64,000 nucleotides of DNA from an uncultured Verrucomicrobiota bacterium (GTDB lineage: Bacteria; Verrucomicrobiota; Verrucomicrobiia; Verrucomicrobiales; Verrucomicrobiaceae). Shown piece by piece: positions 38,347-47,017 of the stretch. Numbering within the stretch: the stretch's first letter is position 1; every line of letters begins with the position of its first letter. Location: NCBI GenBank assembly GCA_903838675.1, contig CAILZI010000231.1:1-64000 (forward strand). Reading direction: 5' to 3'. The notes under the pieces are model-generated. The model was not told the DNA's origin and did no database searches. It saw only the letters and a list, made by a program, of their open reading frames with translations. The position numbers and the translations under genes are program-made.

Positions 38347-39774
38347 CTACACTCGAATCAATTCCCTGATGGGCGTTCCATTCGGCACGATGGGTGTGGG
38401 GCGTCCGCTGAAGTCGTTGATGGTTTCTTTGGCGGAGTCGATACCAAGATGGTGGTAGATCGTGGCGAGGAAATCTTGTGGCGAGCAGGCGTGCTCGACC
38501 ACGTCCTCGCCGCGTTTGTCGCTGGCACCAATGATGCCGCCGGTTTGCAGGCCGCCACCAGCCCATAGATTGGTAAAGGCACGCGGCCAGTGGTCGCGGC
38601 CCGGCTGCACGACACCCGCCGGTGCACTGGCTTCTCCTGCGCCGGAACTTGCAACGTGGCTGATCTTGGGTGTGCGCCCAAACTCACCACTGACAACGAC
38701 AAGCACTCGTTTGTCGAGGTCACGCGCATACACATCCTCAATCAACGCTGAAACAGCCTGATCGAAGGCTCCGGCACGGAACCGCAGCGCATCAAAGACA
38801 TGGTGGTTGACGGCGTGATCATCCCAGTTGCTCACACGACCGCATTGCGGCCCATCGAGGCAGCTCGTGATGATTTCCACCCCCGATTCCACCAGACGGC
38901 GCGCCAGCAGCAGCTGCTGCCCCCAGCGATGCATGCCGTAGCGTTCGCGAGTGCGCTTGTCTTCTTTGGAGAGATCAAACGCATGCCGTGTCTGCGGATT
39001 GGTGAGCAGCGTCATCGCCTGCGCTTCGAACTGATCCATCGCCCCCATTTCACCCGCGGCATCGACGTTGCGCTCCAGATTGTCGAGACTGTGCAGCAAA
39101 GCCATGCGGTCATTGAGACGGGCCAGCTTGGATGCATCGGAGAGGCCGACGTTAGGCACAGCGAAGTCCGGACGGCTGGGATCATTCAGTATCGAAAGCG
39201 GCGAATAAGCGGCGTTCACAAACCCCGGGCCGGCGATGGTGAAGCTGTCGTAATTGATGATCGGGTTCACGCCGACATAGTTCGGCAACGGGCTGCTGCG
39301 TTTGTTTTTCGAGCGCAGGTAGTTCGCCACGGTCATCCAGTCCGGCAGCAACGGCTTGGGTTTGTCACGCGCATCCGTATCGCCACTGAGCATTTGCAGC
39401 GACCCAGCCGGATGTCCGCCGCCGGTGTGCGTCATTGAGCGCAGCAGGGTGAATTTGTCGGCTATTTTTGCCTGCAATGGGAGCAACTCGGTGAGCTGCA
39501 TGCCGGGCACCTTGGTTTTGATGGTCTTAAACGGGCCACGATACTCGCTGCCGATGTCCGGTTTGGGATCATAGGTGTCGAGATGCGAGCACCCGCCGCG
39601 CAGCCACACCAAAATGACAGCGGTGCGCTCACGCACCGGCTTCGCGGCATTCTCAGCGCGCAGCCTGAGCAATCCCGGCCAGCCCAGGCTCGCAAATCCC
39701 GTGAGTCCGATGCGCATGAAGCCACGTCGGTCCAGAGGACCGGAACAGACAGGCAGGGGCGAGGCAGAAGGCAT
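38347..39774 (-). CDS. DUF1501 (sulfatase-like) Tat-exported protein
   Basis: A 475-residue protein of the DUF1501 family, part of the alkaline-phosphatase-like fold. The Tat signal is LDRRGFMRIGLTGFASLG. The body shows ILVWLRGGCSHLDTYDPKPD, LTLLRSMTHTGGGHPAG, a VLVVVSGEFGRTPK block (the usual conserved GExGRTP site) and the closing GRPTPIVPNGTPIREL. The family is very common in planctomycetes and Verrucomicrobia and of unknown function, often next to cytochrome-type DUF1553 genes; none is here. It is transcribed after the PQQ-propeller gene with a 45-bp gap. A second DUF1501 protein lies at 59.4-60.8 kb. Confidence 0.92.
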   Translation of the reverse strand: MPSASPLPVCSGPLDRRGFMRIGLTGFASLGWPGLLRLRAENAAKPVRERTAVILVWLRGGCSHLDTYDPKPDIGSEYRGPFKTIKTKVPGMQLTELLPLQAKIADKFTLLRSMTHTGGGHPAGSLQMLSGDTDARDKPKPLLPDWMTVANYLRSKNKRSSPLPNYVGVNPIINYDSFTIAGPGFVNAAYSPLSILNDPSRPDFAVPNVGLSDASKLARLNDRMALLHSLDNLERNVDAAGEMGAMDQFEAQAMTLLTNPQTRHAFDLSKEDKRTRERYGMHRWGQQLLLARRLVESGVEIITSCLDGPQCGRVSNWDDHAVNHHVFDALRFRAGAFDQAVSALIEDVYARDLDKRVLVVVSGEFGRTPKISHVASSGAGEASAPAGVVQPGRDHWPRAFTNLWAGGGLQTGGIIGASDKRGEDVVEHACSPQDFLATIYHHLGIDSAKETINDFSGRPTPIVPNGTPIRELIRV

Positions 39775-39819
39775 GAGCAAACATACGGCTGCCTGCCGCG
39801 AATTCTTCGGGGCAGAGGA

Positions 39820-41139
39820 TCACTTCGCCAGCGAAGCACACACAATCTCCTCGTCATTCCGCATGAAGACACACTGGCTGGCAAAAGCGGGGTGTGACCA
39901 CACAACGGCCCGGCGTGGGTCGGTGGTGGTGGGTTTCAGCAGCTTGGCGCGGCTGATCTCCTCGTAACCTTTAGGCGTCAGGTTGGCGATGATGAGATCA
40001 CCCAGTTCATTGGCGAGGAAGAAGCGGTTTTCGTTTTTGATGATGAAGGCGTTGGCCCAGCGAACGGGCGGGCCGCCGGTTGTGGCGGCAAAAGTTTCCC
40101 AGAGGCGCTCGCCGGTGGCGAGCTTCAGGCAGCGGAGCTGGCCGTAGCTGCACACGCCGTAGATGTGGCCGTTCTCGCTGAAGGGTGTGCTGATGAGGCT
40201 GTGCAGCGTGTCGGTGTTCTTTTCGCTGAAGCTTTTGCCTTCCCATTGCAGCGTGGCCGCTGGTTTGGAGGCATTCAACCTGAAGCATTTCGAACTGGTG
40301 TAAAAAGAGCTCAAGAAGAGCAGATCACCCGCAAGCCGCGGTGTGGCCACGGTCAGTCCAGCACGCACTTCCCACGGATAGGACCAGAACACTTTGCCCG
40401 TGGCGGGATCGAGCGAATTCACCGCCTGCGGATGCCAAAGGATGAGCTGCTGCGAACCGCCCGCCATGATCATCGTCGGCGGACAGTAGCCGGGCTCACG
40501 CGCATCCAGCGCACGCCAGATTTCTTTGCCACTGTCCTTGTCAAAGGCAACCGCGACGCTGCCCGGCCCACCGCAGAGACAGATCAGGCGCTGACAATCC
40601 AACAGAGGATGTCCGGCAAAGCCCCACATCGGCGTGCGTGCCCCGTATTCGGTTTTGAAGTCGTGTGACCAGAGCACCTTGCCGTTTGCCGCTTCAAGGC
40701 ACAGGAGGTTTCCCTCCGCGCCGAGCGTCCACACTTTGCCCCCGCTCACCACCGGAGTGCAGCGTGGGCCGGTGGAGTAGCTCATGGTGTACGTGCAGTC
40801 ATAACGATGCTCCCACACCAGTGCTCCCGACTTCGCATCCAGACAAAACACGCGCTCAGTGCCAGGAATGATACCCCGCGCAAAAGCATTGCCCGGCACG
40901 CTGCTCTTTTCCGCCACCTGCCGGTCCATGAGATAAACCCTGCCGTCCACGACAGCCGGACCGGTGTAGCCACCGCCGATATTCACGCGCCACAGCACCT
41001 TGGGGCCGCCTGCTGGAAAGGCGTCGATGATGCCGGACTCACGCCAGATGCCGTCACGCTGAGGGCCTAGCCACTGCGGCCAGTCTTCGGCACGGAGCAT
41101 GGCGGACAGCAGCAGCAGGATGAAAAAGGCAGGGCGCAT
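39820..41139 (-). CDS. secreted PQQ-like beta-propeller protein
   Basis: A 439-residue exported protein. The signal peptide covers about 1-17. It has repeated PQQ_2/BamB-like blades: DWPQWLGPQRDG, SGALVWEHRYDC, NGKVLWSHDF, SGKEIWRALDA, TGKVFWSYPW and TGERLWETFA. The first motif, DWPQWLGP, is characteristic of secreted verrucomicrobial and planctomycete PQQ-propeller proteins. No quinone-binding residues were identified, so enzymatic activity is not implied. It is transcribed before the DUF1501 gene and likely forms an exported pair with it. The ATG at 41139 is preferred over a TTG at 41145. Confidence 0.88.
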   Translation of the reverse strand: MRPAFFILLLLSAMLRAEDWPQWLGPQRDGIWRESGIIDAFPAGGPKVLWRVNIGGGYTGPAVVDGRVYLMDRQVAEKSSVPGNAFARGIIPGTERVFCLDAKSGALVWEHRYDCTYTMSYSTGPRCTPVVSGGKVWTLGAEGNLLCLEAANGKVLWSHDFKTEYGARTPMWGFAGHPLLDCQRLICLCGGPGSVAVAFDKDSGKEIWRALDAREPGYCPPTMIMAGGSQQLILWHPQAVNSLDPATGKVFWSYPWEVRAGLTVATPRLAGDLLFLSSFYTSSKCFRLNASKPAATLQWEGKSFSEKNTDTLHSLISTPFSENGHIYGVCSYGQLRCLKLATGERLWETFAATTGGPPVRWANAFIIKNENRFFLANELGDLIIANLTPKGYEEISRAKLLKPTTTDPRRAVVWSHPAFASQCVFMRNDEEIVCASLAK

Positions 41140-41206
41140 GGACAAACAAACTCACCATCATGAATCATGTTGCAGAGGATTTGGCGTATCGCACGTTTGC
41201 CCCATC

Positions 41207-42133
41207 ATGCTGAACCTTCCCGATTCCCAACGCCTGCACGGCCTCGTCACGGCAACGCACACGCCATTTCATCCCGATGGCTCGCTCAATCTCAACGTGG
41301 TGGAAAAACAAACGGAGTTCCTGCTCTCGAAAGGGGTGAACACCGTTTTCATCGGTGGCAGCACCGGAGAAAGCCACTCTCTCACTTATGAAGAACGCCT
41401 CCTTCTGGCCAAATGCTGGATGGCCGTCACGAAAGGCACCACCATGCGTGTGGTGGTGCATGTGGGGGCAAACTGCGTGGCAGATGCCAAAGCTCTGGCA
41501 GAGCAGGCCGAGGAATTGGGCGCATCAGCCATCGCTGCCCTGGCACCGATGTACTTCAAGCCGAAGAATGTCGAGGTGCTCGTGGACACGATGGCACAGA
41601 TCGCTGCCGCAGCGCCGGACACCCCTTTTTATTACTATGACATTCCATCCATGACTGGTGTGACTCTTTCCGTGCCCGATTTCCTGCAGCAGGCGGGTAA
41701 ACGCATCCCGAACCTTGCAGGTGTCAAATTCACCAATCCCGACCTCATTGCCTACCAGTATTGCCTGCGTGCCGATGGCGGCGCCTGGGACGTGCCCTTC
41801 GGCTGCGATGAACACATGCTCGGTGCTCTGGCCATGGGTGCCAAGGGTGCGGTGGGCAGCGGTTTCAACTTCGCCGCCCCCGTTTACACGCGTCTGCTGG
41901 CCGCGTTTGCCCAGAACGATTTTACCGCAGCACGACTGGAGCAGTTCCGTGGAGTCCAGATCATCAGCACCCTGGTCAGCTACGGCTACATGGGTGCGGC
42001 GAAAGCCGTGATGGCCATGCTCGGCGTCGATGTCGGTCCCGCGCGTCTTCCCAACACCACGCTCACCCCTGCACAAAAGGACAGGCTGCACGGTGAACTC
42101 GAAGCCATGGGTTTCTTCGAGTGGGTGAAATGA
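41207..42133 (+). CDS. N-acetylneuraminate lyase-like (DapA/NanA superfamily) aldolase
   Basis: A 308-residue class I aldolase. The substrate loop GGSTGESHSLTYEERL (G51-S52-T53), the general-acid tyrosine Y144 in FYYYDIPSMTGV and the Schiff-base lysine K174 in LAGVKFTNPDL all match N-acetylneuraminate lyases better than dihydrodipicolinate synthases, which have GTTGE and YNVP. It should split Neu5Ac to ManNAc and pyruvate in the cytoplasm, or act on a related keto acid. The ATG at 41207 starts the conserved barrel. Upstream extensions would overlap the divergent PQQ gene. It converges with the next gene with a 6-bp gap. No nanE/nanK genes are visible, so the pathway is incomplete here. Confidence 0.82.
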   Translation: MLNLPDSQRLHGLVTATHTPFHPDGSLNLNVVEKQTEFLLSKGVNTVFIGGSTGESHSLTYEERLLLAKCWMAVTKGTTMRVVVHVGANCVADAKALAEQAEELGASAIAALAPMYFKPKNVEVLVDTMAQIAAAAPDTPFYYYDIPSMTGVTLSVPDFLQQAGKRIPNLAGVKFTNPDLIAYQYCLRADGGAWDVPFGCDEHMLGALAMGAKGAVGSGFNFAAPVYTRLLAAFAQNDFTAARLEQFRGVQIISTLVSYGYMGAAKAVMAMLGVDVGPARLPNTTLTPAQKDRLHGELEAMGFFEWVK

Positions 42134-42139
42134 CCCGGA

Positions 42140-43066
42140 TCAGCGTGTCACCCGCAGCAACGGCGTCGGCAGATGCTCGCTGGTGATCCAGAGCGTGCGG
42201 CTGTCGCTGTCATAGCAGACGCCTTCCACCTGCCGCAGCAGTTCGGGCTCGATGCGCACCGGTGCTTGCAGCAGCACTTCGGCCAGCGGTTTGTTCTTGG
42301 GCAGCAGCCATTCATAGAGGCTGCTGTAGGTGGAGACGACCATGCGTGAACCGTCAGGTGCAAAACTGGCTCCGGTGGTCATGCAGTTGTCGTGCGGACG
42401 TTTGCCAGCGCGAATCAGTCTGGGAAAGGTCAGATCGACCACCTTTTCCAGCACCATGCTCACCTTGGGCTGCAAGGTCTGCGGAAAAGCATAGAGCGCG
42501 CACCTGCCGTCATCGCTCTTGGTCAGGATGTAAAGACGCTTGGTCTGTGGGTGCACGAGCAGGCTTTCGGCGTTGTGCCTGCCGTCAGGGTAGTTCGCAC
42601 GCCAGATCTGCGGCGCAGCGGTCTCAGTTTCAGAAACGGACTGGTCGGCCGAATTGATTGCAGGCTCGTGGATTTGATAAACCTGAATCGAGGCGCGGAT
42701 GAACAGGTTGTCGCCAATGTCGCCAATAAAGAGCGTCGGAGTTCCCTGCTCATCTTTGCAGGAGGCGATGTCCTCCCAGTCGAAGTTCGCCGCATCACGC
42801 ACACGCACCTTGGCACGCGTTTTACCGCTGCGGTCGATGGCAAAAACACAAGGCTCGCCGCCGGAATCGTTCACGGTCCAGAAAATCGAGGGATCACGCA
42901 GTCCAAGTGCCAAACCGGAACTTTCCTTGATACGCTTGTCTTCCAGTATCGCGACCTGCTTGCTTGTACTGGGCACCGGCTTTTCAGGCCAGGCGCTCGC
43001 ACTCTGCCCGCAGCAGGCCGAAACCGCCATAAAAATGAGAGCTAGCTGGAGCAGGGTGGCATTCAT
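42140..43066 (-). CDS. secreted beta-propeller protein (SdiA-regulated/esterase-like type), function unknown
   Basis: A 308-residue exported protein with a signal peptide at about 1-24. The body carries ESSGLALGLRDPSIFWTVND, DWEDIASCKDEQGTPTLFIGDIGDN and a C-terminal VEGVCYDSDSRTLWITSE. These WTVNDSG, DWEDIA and GDIGDN segments are typical of a conserved family of bacterial exported propeller proteins, with no agreed activity. It starts 5 bp after the amidase stop codon, so the two are one operon and both act outside the cytoplasm. The in-frame upstream starts were rejected since they overlap the amidase gene. Confidence 0.7.
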   Translation of the reverse strand: MNATLLQLALIFMAVSACCGQSASAWPEKPVPSTSKQVAILEDKRIKESSGLALGLRDPSIFWTVNDSGGEPCVFAIDRSGKTRAKVRVRDAANFDWEDIASCKDEQGTPTLFIGDIGDNLFIRASIQVYQIHEPAINSADQSVSETETAAPQIWRANYPDGRHNAESLLVHPQTKRLYILTKSDDGRCALYAFPQTLQPKVSMVLEKVVDLTFPRLIRAGKRPHDNCMTTGASFAPDGSRMVVSTYSSLYEWLLPKNKPLAEVLLQAPVRIEPELLRQVEGVCYDSDSRTLWITSEHLPTPLLRVTR

Positions 43067-43071
43067 GACTC

Positions 43072-43800
43072 TTAACCCAGCGGCGTTGCCGGACCTGACA
43101 GCATGCGGTTGTAGTGAAACTGCACTCGTCCCTGAAACCACCGCCAAGTCTGACCAGGGTGCCCATGCTCCAGCAGGAAATGCGGACAGTCTTTATGAAG
43201 CGGACTGACACCAACGCGTGGCCAATGATAATGCGGCACCACATGATCAAGCGGGATGTTGTATGCACGCATAAGATACGCTGCAAGCCGCGCCGTTCGG
43301 TCAATGGTAAGCGCCAGGTCGTTGCCATGGTGCTCACACATTTCGATGCCAATGCTGTAGTTGTTGCCTACACCATCGAAATCAGCGTGCTCCCCCTGCT
43401 CACGACAAGGCAGGTGTTGGATCGCGATGTCATCCTGCACGGTGAAGTGCCAGGTGAGAAAGCCGATGCGGTTGCCCCCCTTGCGTTTCGTCGCACGCAA
43501 CGCGCCACGCTTCAGTGCCAGAGCGTGCTGGTAGGCATTGCCGGTGTAGTTCTGCGTGCTGTGAATGGTGATGTAGCGCGGATTCATCGGCCGGTAGTAG
43601 CGGCGGCCCACCGTGCCGGAAGGGATGATGTCGAGCTTGATGTGCGCCTCGGCAAGCAGTTGATCCGGCGTCACAGGCCCCAATGCTGCATCATGAAAAC
43701 GCGACTCCCAGCGCGCGACACGAGAGCCGTCATAAGTGGCGCAGGCCACAACGATGAAGGCAAGCGTCAATGGTAGGAAGAGTGCGACGGTTTTGCGCAT
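43072..43800 (-). CDS. N-acetylmuramoyl-L-alanine amidase lipoprotein (Amidase_2 / PGRP fold)
   Basis: A 242-residue lipoprotein. The N-terminal signal ends in the lipobox VVAC (Cys20). The amidase_2 domain shows ITIHSTQNYTGN (first zinc His), WHFTVQDD (second His region), GNNYSIGIEMCE and the C-terminal HKDCPH (catalytic/zinc histidine in the canonical K-x-C-P pattern). It should release stem peptides from peptidoglycan or sense muropeptides at the outer or inner membrane surface. The start at 43800 gives the lipoprotein signal; upstream in-frame ATG does not. It is co-transcribed with the propeller protein 5 bp downstream. Confidence 0.88.
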   Translation of the reverse strand: MRKTVALFLPLTLAFIVVACATYDGSRVARWESRFHDAALGPVTPDQLLAEAHIKLDIIPSGTVGRRYYRPMNPRYITIHSTQNYTGNAYQHALALKRGALRATKRKGGNRIGFLTWHFTVQDDIAIQHLPCREQGEHADFDGVGNNYSIGIEMCEHHGNDLALTIDRTARLAAYLMRAYNIPLDHVVPHYHWPRVGVSPLHKDCPHFLLEHGHPGQTWRWFQGRVQFHYNRMLSGPATPLG

Positions 43801-43842
43801 GAGAGTGTTTAAAGGCCAATGGTCAAAATTCAATGCGCTTGT

Positions 43843-43995
43843 TCAAGCATCTGCAGGCAGAACGTAACTGCCGAGAAGTCCGGTCTCATCAAACTTCTTT
43901 CGTCGATGATGATATAGGTGAAAGAACTGGCGCTCCTGATGCGGCATGATTCCTGTGAATTCGGGATTGTCATCCCCCTCCACGTCATTCAACAT
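43843..43995 (-). CDS. possible small protein of 50 residues
   Basis: A 50-residue reading frame with ordinary codon use and protein-like composition, DNPEFTGIMPHQERQFFHLY and then RRKKFDETGLLGS. It fits between the amidase gene and the divergent MFS gene without overlapping either (9 bp to the MFS start). No domain is recognised. The evidence is only compositional. Confidence 0.3.
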   Translation of the reverse strand: MLNDVEGDDNPEFTGIMPHQERQFFHLYHHRRKKFDETGLLGSYVLPADA

Positions 43996-44004
43996 CCGCG
44001 CTTC

Positions 44005-45390
44005 ATGAGCACCCCGTCCATTCCCGACTCCAACGCGCCTTGGTACAAGCAACTCACCGGTTACCATTGGTTTGTGCTGATCGTCGCGTCTGCCGCATGG
44101 TTCTTTGACTGCCTGGACCAGCGCCTGTTTTCGCTGGCACGCGTACCGGCCTTGGTGGAACTGATGAAGCTGCCCCCGACGAATCCTGATTTGCAGGCCT
44201 TTGGCAAGGTCGTCACCGCCTGCTTCCTCATCGGCTGGGGTGTCGGAGGACTGACCTTTGGCGCTCTGGGAGACAAATTCGGCCGCGCCAAAATGCTGAC
44301 GCTGACGATCCTCATCTACTCCGCCTTTACCGGCCTGAGTTATTTCAGCCGCACACAGCTCGACTTCACCATCTTCCGTTTCCTCACTGGCGTCGGCGTT
44401 GGCGGCGTGTTTGGCCTTGCTGTCGCATTGATTGCTGAAACCGTCCCCAATGGCGCGCGCACCCAGTGCCTCGGCCTGCTGCAGATCCTCTCAACCATCG
44501 GCAACATCACGGCAGGTTTTGCAAAAATCGGCATTGATACCTTGGAGGCGAATCACACCATCACCGCCGGATCAGGCTGGCGTTGGATGTTTCTTATCGG
44601 TGCCGCTCCTGCACTGATGATCATCTTCACGCGTGGTTATCTCAAGGAACCCGCCTCATGGCAGCACCTCAAGGACACCAATCAGCTGCCCAAAGGCAGC
44701 ATTTTTGCGCCCTATGCCAGCCTGCTCTCCAGCGCCCGCTGGCGCAAAAATCTCTTCGTCGGCGCGGTCATCGCCAGCACCGGTGTGATCGGCCTGTGGG
44801 CCATCGGCGAATATGCCGTCGACTTGCAAAAGGTGGTGTTCAAACAGTACTTCGAGAAGGCCGGCGTGGCACCTGACAAAGTGGCCGCCGAAGTGAACAA
44901 TGCGATCTCCGTGGCCTACCTCTGGAACATGATGGGTGCCGCAGTGGGCATGACATTGTTCACCAATGTGGCCAAGCTGGGCCGTCGATTGGCCTTCTTC
45001 CTGGGTTTCAGCGCCGCACTCGTTGCCACCTTCCTCGTTTACTGGAAGATGAGCGACCCCATTTCCGCACGCTGGATGATGTTCCTCATGGGCACCGCGC
45101 AGCTGAGTGTGTTCGCCGGGTTCGCCATTTATCTTCCGGAGCTGTTCCCAAGCAAGCTGCGCAGCACAGGAACCAGCTTTTGCTACAATCTGGGCCGTTT
45201 CGCCGCCGCCGGTGGCAGCTTCTTTTCCGCAACACTGACGGCTGGGATTTATGGCAAATTCGCCGCTCAGGATCCGGCGCTGCCGCTGCGCTACGCAGCT
45301 ATGACCATGTGTGCCATCTTCCTCATGGGAATTTTCATTCTGCCGTTCGCACCTGAAACTAAAGGCAAGCCGCTGCCGGAAGATGACTGA
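44005..45390 (+). CDS. MFS metabolite transporter
   Basis: A 461-residue, 12-helix major-facilitator transporter. The N-terminal helix has WFFDCLDQRLFSLAR. The loop 2-3 signature is GALGDKFGRAKMLTL (GxLaDrxGrkx), and the central and C-terminal halves are typical of sugar/aromatic-acid:H+ symporters, including IYLPELFPSKLRSTGTSFCYN in the second half. The substrate is not identifiable. An N-acetylneuraminate lyase-like gene lies 2 kb away, so sialic acid (NanT-like) is one guess. It overlaps the small conserved gene that follows by 8 bp, and this is followed in turn by N-acetylglutamate synthase. The ATG at 44005 was chosen because the protein then begins with a conserved cytoplasmic stretch. 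Confidence 0.88.
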   Translation: MSTPSIPDSNAPWYKQLTGYHWFVLIVASAAWFFDCLDQRLFSLARVPALVELMKLPPTNPDLQAFGKVVTACFLIGWGVGGLTFGALGDKFGRAKMLTLTILIYSAFTGLSYFSRTQLDFTIFRFLTGVGVGGVFGLAVALIAETVPNGARTQCLGLLQILSTIGNITAGFAKIGIDTLEANHTITAGSGWRWMFLIGAAPALMIIFTRGYLKEPASWQHLKDTNQLPKGSIFAPYASLLSSARWRKNLFVGAVIASTGVIGLWAIGEYAVDLQKVVFKQYFEKAGVAPDKVAAEVNNAISVAYLWNMMGAAVGMTLFTNVAKLGRRLAFFLGFSAALVATFLVYWKMSDPISARWMMFLMGTAQLSVFAGFAIYLPELFPSKLRSTGTSFCYNLGRFAAAGGSFFSATLTAGIYGKFAAQDPALPLRYAAMTMCAIFLMGIFILPFAPETKGKPLPEDD

Positions 45391-45676
45391 AATGACCGCC
45401 GCTGAACTCAAAACCTCCACTCAGGCTGCTGCGGAGGCCATTTCACCCGAAGCCCTCGCCCTCTGGCATGCCAAGCAGGGAAACTGGGATGCTGCGCACA
45501 ACATCGCGCAGGACATCCACACAAAGATGGGTTCTTGGATTCATGCGCTGCTCCATGTGATCGAAGGCGATCAGTGGAACGCTGACTACTGGTTCGCGAA
45601 AGCTGGCAGACCTTCGCACGGGCCCAAGGAGATCGACAAACTTTGGGACGAAATCGCTGGTTTTGTGCTATCTTGA
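45383..45676 (+). CDS. conserved small protein, function unknown
   Basis: A 97-residue cytoplasmic protein with the pattern LALWHAKQGNWDAAHNIAQD, SWIHALLHVIEGDQWNADYW and FAKAGRP, resembling a single TPR-like helix pair. Homologues with this WHAKxGxWDxAH / GDxWNADYWY pattern are widespread in bacteria (recalled, not searched) and unnamed. It overlaps the MFS gene end by 8 bp (or starts at the ATG 45392) and ends 11 bp before the N-acetylglutamate synthase start, so all three form a coupled operon. Confidence 0.75.
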   Translation: MTEMTAAELKTSTQAAAEAISPEALALWHAKQGNWDAAHNIAQDIHTKMGSWIHALLHVIEGDQWNADYWFAKAGRPSHGPKEIDKLWDEIAGFVLS

Positions 45677-45687
45677 TCGCCCAAAGA

Positions 45688-47001
45688 GTGAATAACGACC
45701 CCGCCAAACCCCAGCAGCGCTTCGAAGACCTGCGCGGCATCCTGCGCTACGTGCCGCAATTCAGGCAGCGTGTCTTTGTCATCGCCTTTGACGGTGCCCT
45801 CATGACTCAGCCTGGCTTTGCCAGCCTGCTGCAGGACGTGGCGGTGCTGCAGTCGCTCAACATCGAAGTCGTGCTCGTTTTTGGCGCGCGCGCACAAGTA
45901 CAGGCGCTGGCCGTAAAACGCGGCATCACCCTTTATAACGACGACGGCATGGGCAGAACCGATGCCGCAGGCATTGAGATCGCAGCAGACGCCATCATGC
46001 GTCAGTGCAGCGACCTTATGGCTGATCTGACAGCGCTTGAGATGCCCGTTGCCATTTCCAATGCACTCGCAGTGCATCCAGCAGGTGTCATCGATGGCAT
46101 TGACCTCGAATTCACCGGCCGCATCGAGCGCGTCGACGAAGAATCACTTCGGGCGCTGCTCAAGGCGGACATCATCCCCATTCTGCCGCCGCTCGGTTAT
46201 GACGGCAAAGGCGCCACGCTGAGGTTGAATTCCGATGCCGTGGCTGTGGAAGTCGCCATCGCGCTTCAAGCCGCGAAGGTCATTTTCGTGGCCGAATCCG
46301 GCATTACCGCACCTGACGGCACCCGTCTGGAGCAGCTTTCCGTCGCAGAGGCAAAGGAGATGCACAAACGCAAGGATTCCAAGCACGACGTGAGCATGCT
46401 CTCAAAGCTGCGCTACGCCGCCCTGGCCTGCCAGGAAGGCGTTCCCCGGGTTCACATCGTCGATGGCACGCAGGATGAAGCCCTGCTGGCCGAACTGTTC
46501 TCGAATGAAGGCGTGGGCACGATGATCCATGCGGATGACTACCAGCAGATCCGCAAAGCCCGTGCCTCCGACGTCCCTGCCCTGCTCTCCATGATGCAGC
46601 AGAGCGTGGATGATGCCGCACTGGTGCCACGCACACGCGACCAGATTCAGTCCAAGATCAAAGATTTCTTCGTGCTCGAACTCGATGGCAATCCCATCGG
46701 CTCAGTCGCCGTTCATGCTTATGAGGAGGACGGACGGAAAATCGCCGAACTGGCCTGTCTTTTTGTGCGTCGCTCACACAAAAACAAGAACCATGGACGC
46801 AAGCTCGTGGCATTTGCCGAAGAACAGGCACGGCAGAGGAACTGCGAGGTCATTGTGGCGCTCAGCACCCAGGCATTTCGCTTCTTCGAAGAAAAAATGG
46901 GCTACACCGTGACCGAACCTGATGCACTGCCGGTCAGCCGCCGCGAAAAGTACGAGAAGAGCGGGCGGAACTCGAAGGTGCTCGTCAAGGCGCTGAAATA
47001 G
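45688..47001 (+). CDS. argA: amino-acid N-acetyltransferase (N-acetylglutamate synthase, ArgA)
   Basis: A 437-residue enzyme for the first step of arginine synthesis (Glu + acetyl-CoA to N-acetylglutamate). The N-terminal amino-acid-kinase-like domain (about 20-280) includes LRYVPQFRQRVFVIAFDG, EVVLVFGARAQVQAL, IIPILPPLGYDGKGATLRLN and ALQAAKVIFVAESGI. The C-terminal GNAT domain (about 290-437) includes ELACLFVRRSHKNKNHGRKL and FRFFEEKMGYTV. Length matches E. coli ArgA. I chose the GTG at 45688 since it begins the conserved part (NNDPAKPQQRFEDLRGILRY); a TTG at 45643 would overlap the upstream gene. It is the third gene of its operon. Its stop codon lies in a hairpin shared with the convergent gene. 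Confidence 0.92.
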   Translation: MNNDPAKPQQRFEDLRGILRYVPQFRQRVFVIAFDGALMTQPGFASLLQDVAVLQSLNIEVVLVFGARAQVQALAVKRGITLYNDDGMGRTDAAGIEIAADAIMRQCSDLMADLTALEMPVAISNALAVHPAGVIDGIDLEFTGRIERVDEESLRALLKADIIPILPPLGYDGKGATLRLNSDAVAVEVAIALQAAKVIFVAESGITAPDGTRLEQLSVAEAKEMHKRKDSKHDVSMLSKLRYAALACQEGVPRVHIVDGTQDEALLAELFSNEGVGTMIHADDYQQIRKARASDVPALLSMMQQSVDDAALVPRTRDQIQSKIKDFFVLELDGNPIGSVAVHAYEEDGRKIAELACLFVRRSHKNKNHGRKLVAFAEEQARQRNCEVIVALSTQAFRFFEEKMGYTVTEPDALPVSRREKYEKSGRNSKVLVKALK

Positions 47002-47017
47002 CGCTGCCGCGCTATTT
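46996..47017. terminator. bidirectional hairpin containing both stop codons
   Basis: AAATAGCGC and GCGCTATTT form a perfect 9-bp stem with the loop TGCC. Each arm contains a TAG stop codon, one for argA and one for the convergent membrane-protein gene. Each side reads out into a short T/A run, so it can terminate in both directions. Confidence 0.75.

Noticed and set aside
41207..42133. Dihydrodipicolinate synthase (dapA) for lysine synthesis
   Set aside because: The Gly-Ser-Thr-Gly-Glu loop and YYYDIP context favour the N-acetylneuraminate lyase branch; DapA would have GTTGE and YNVP.
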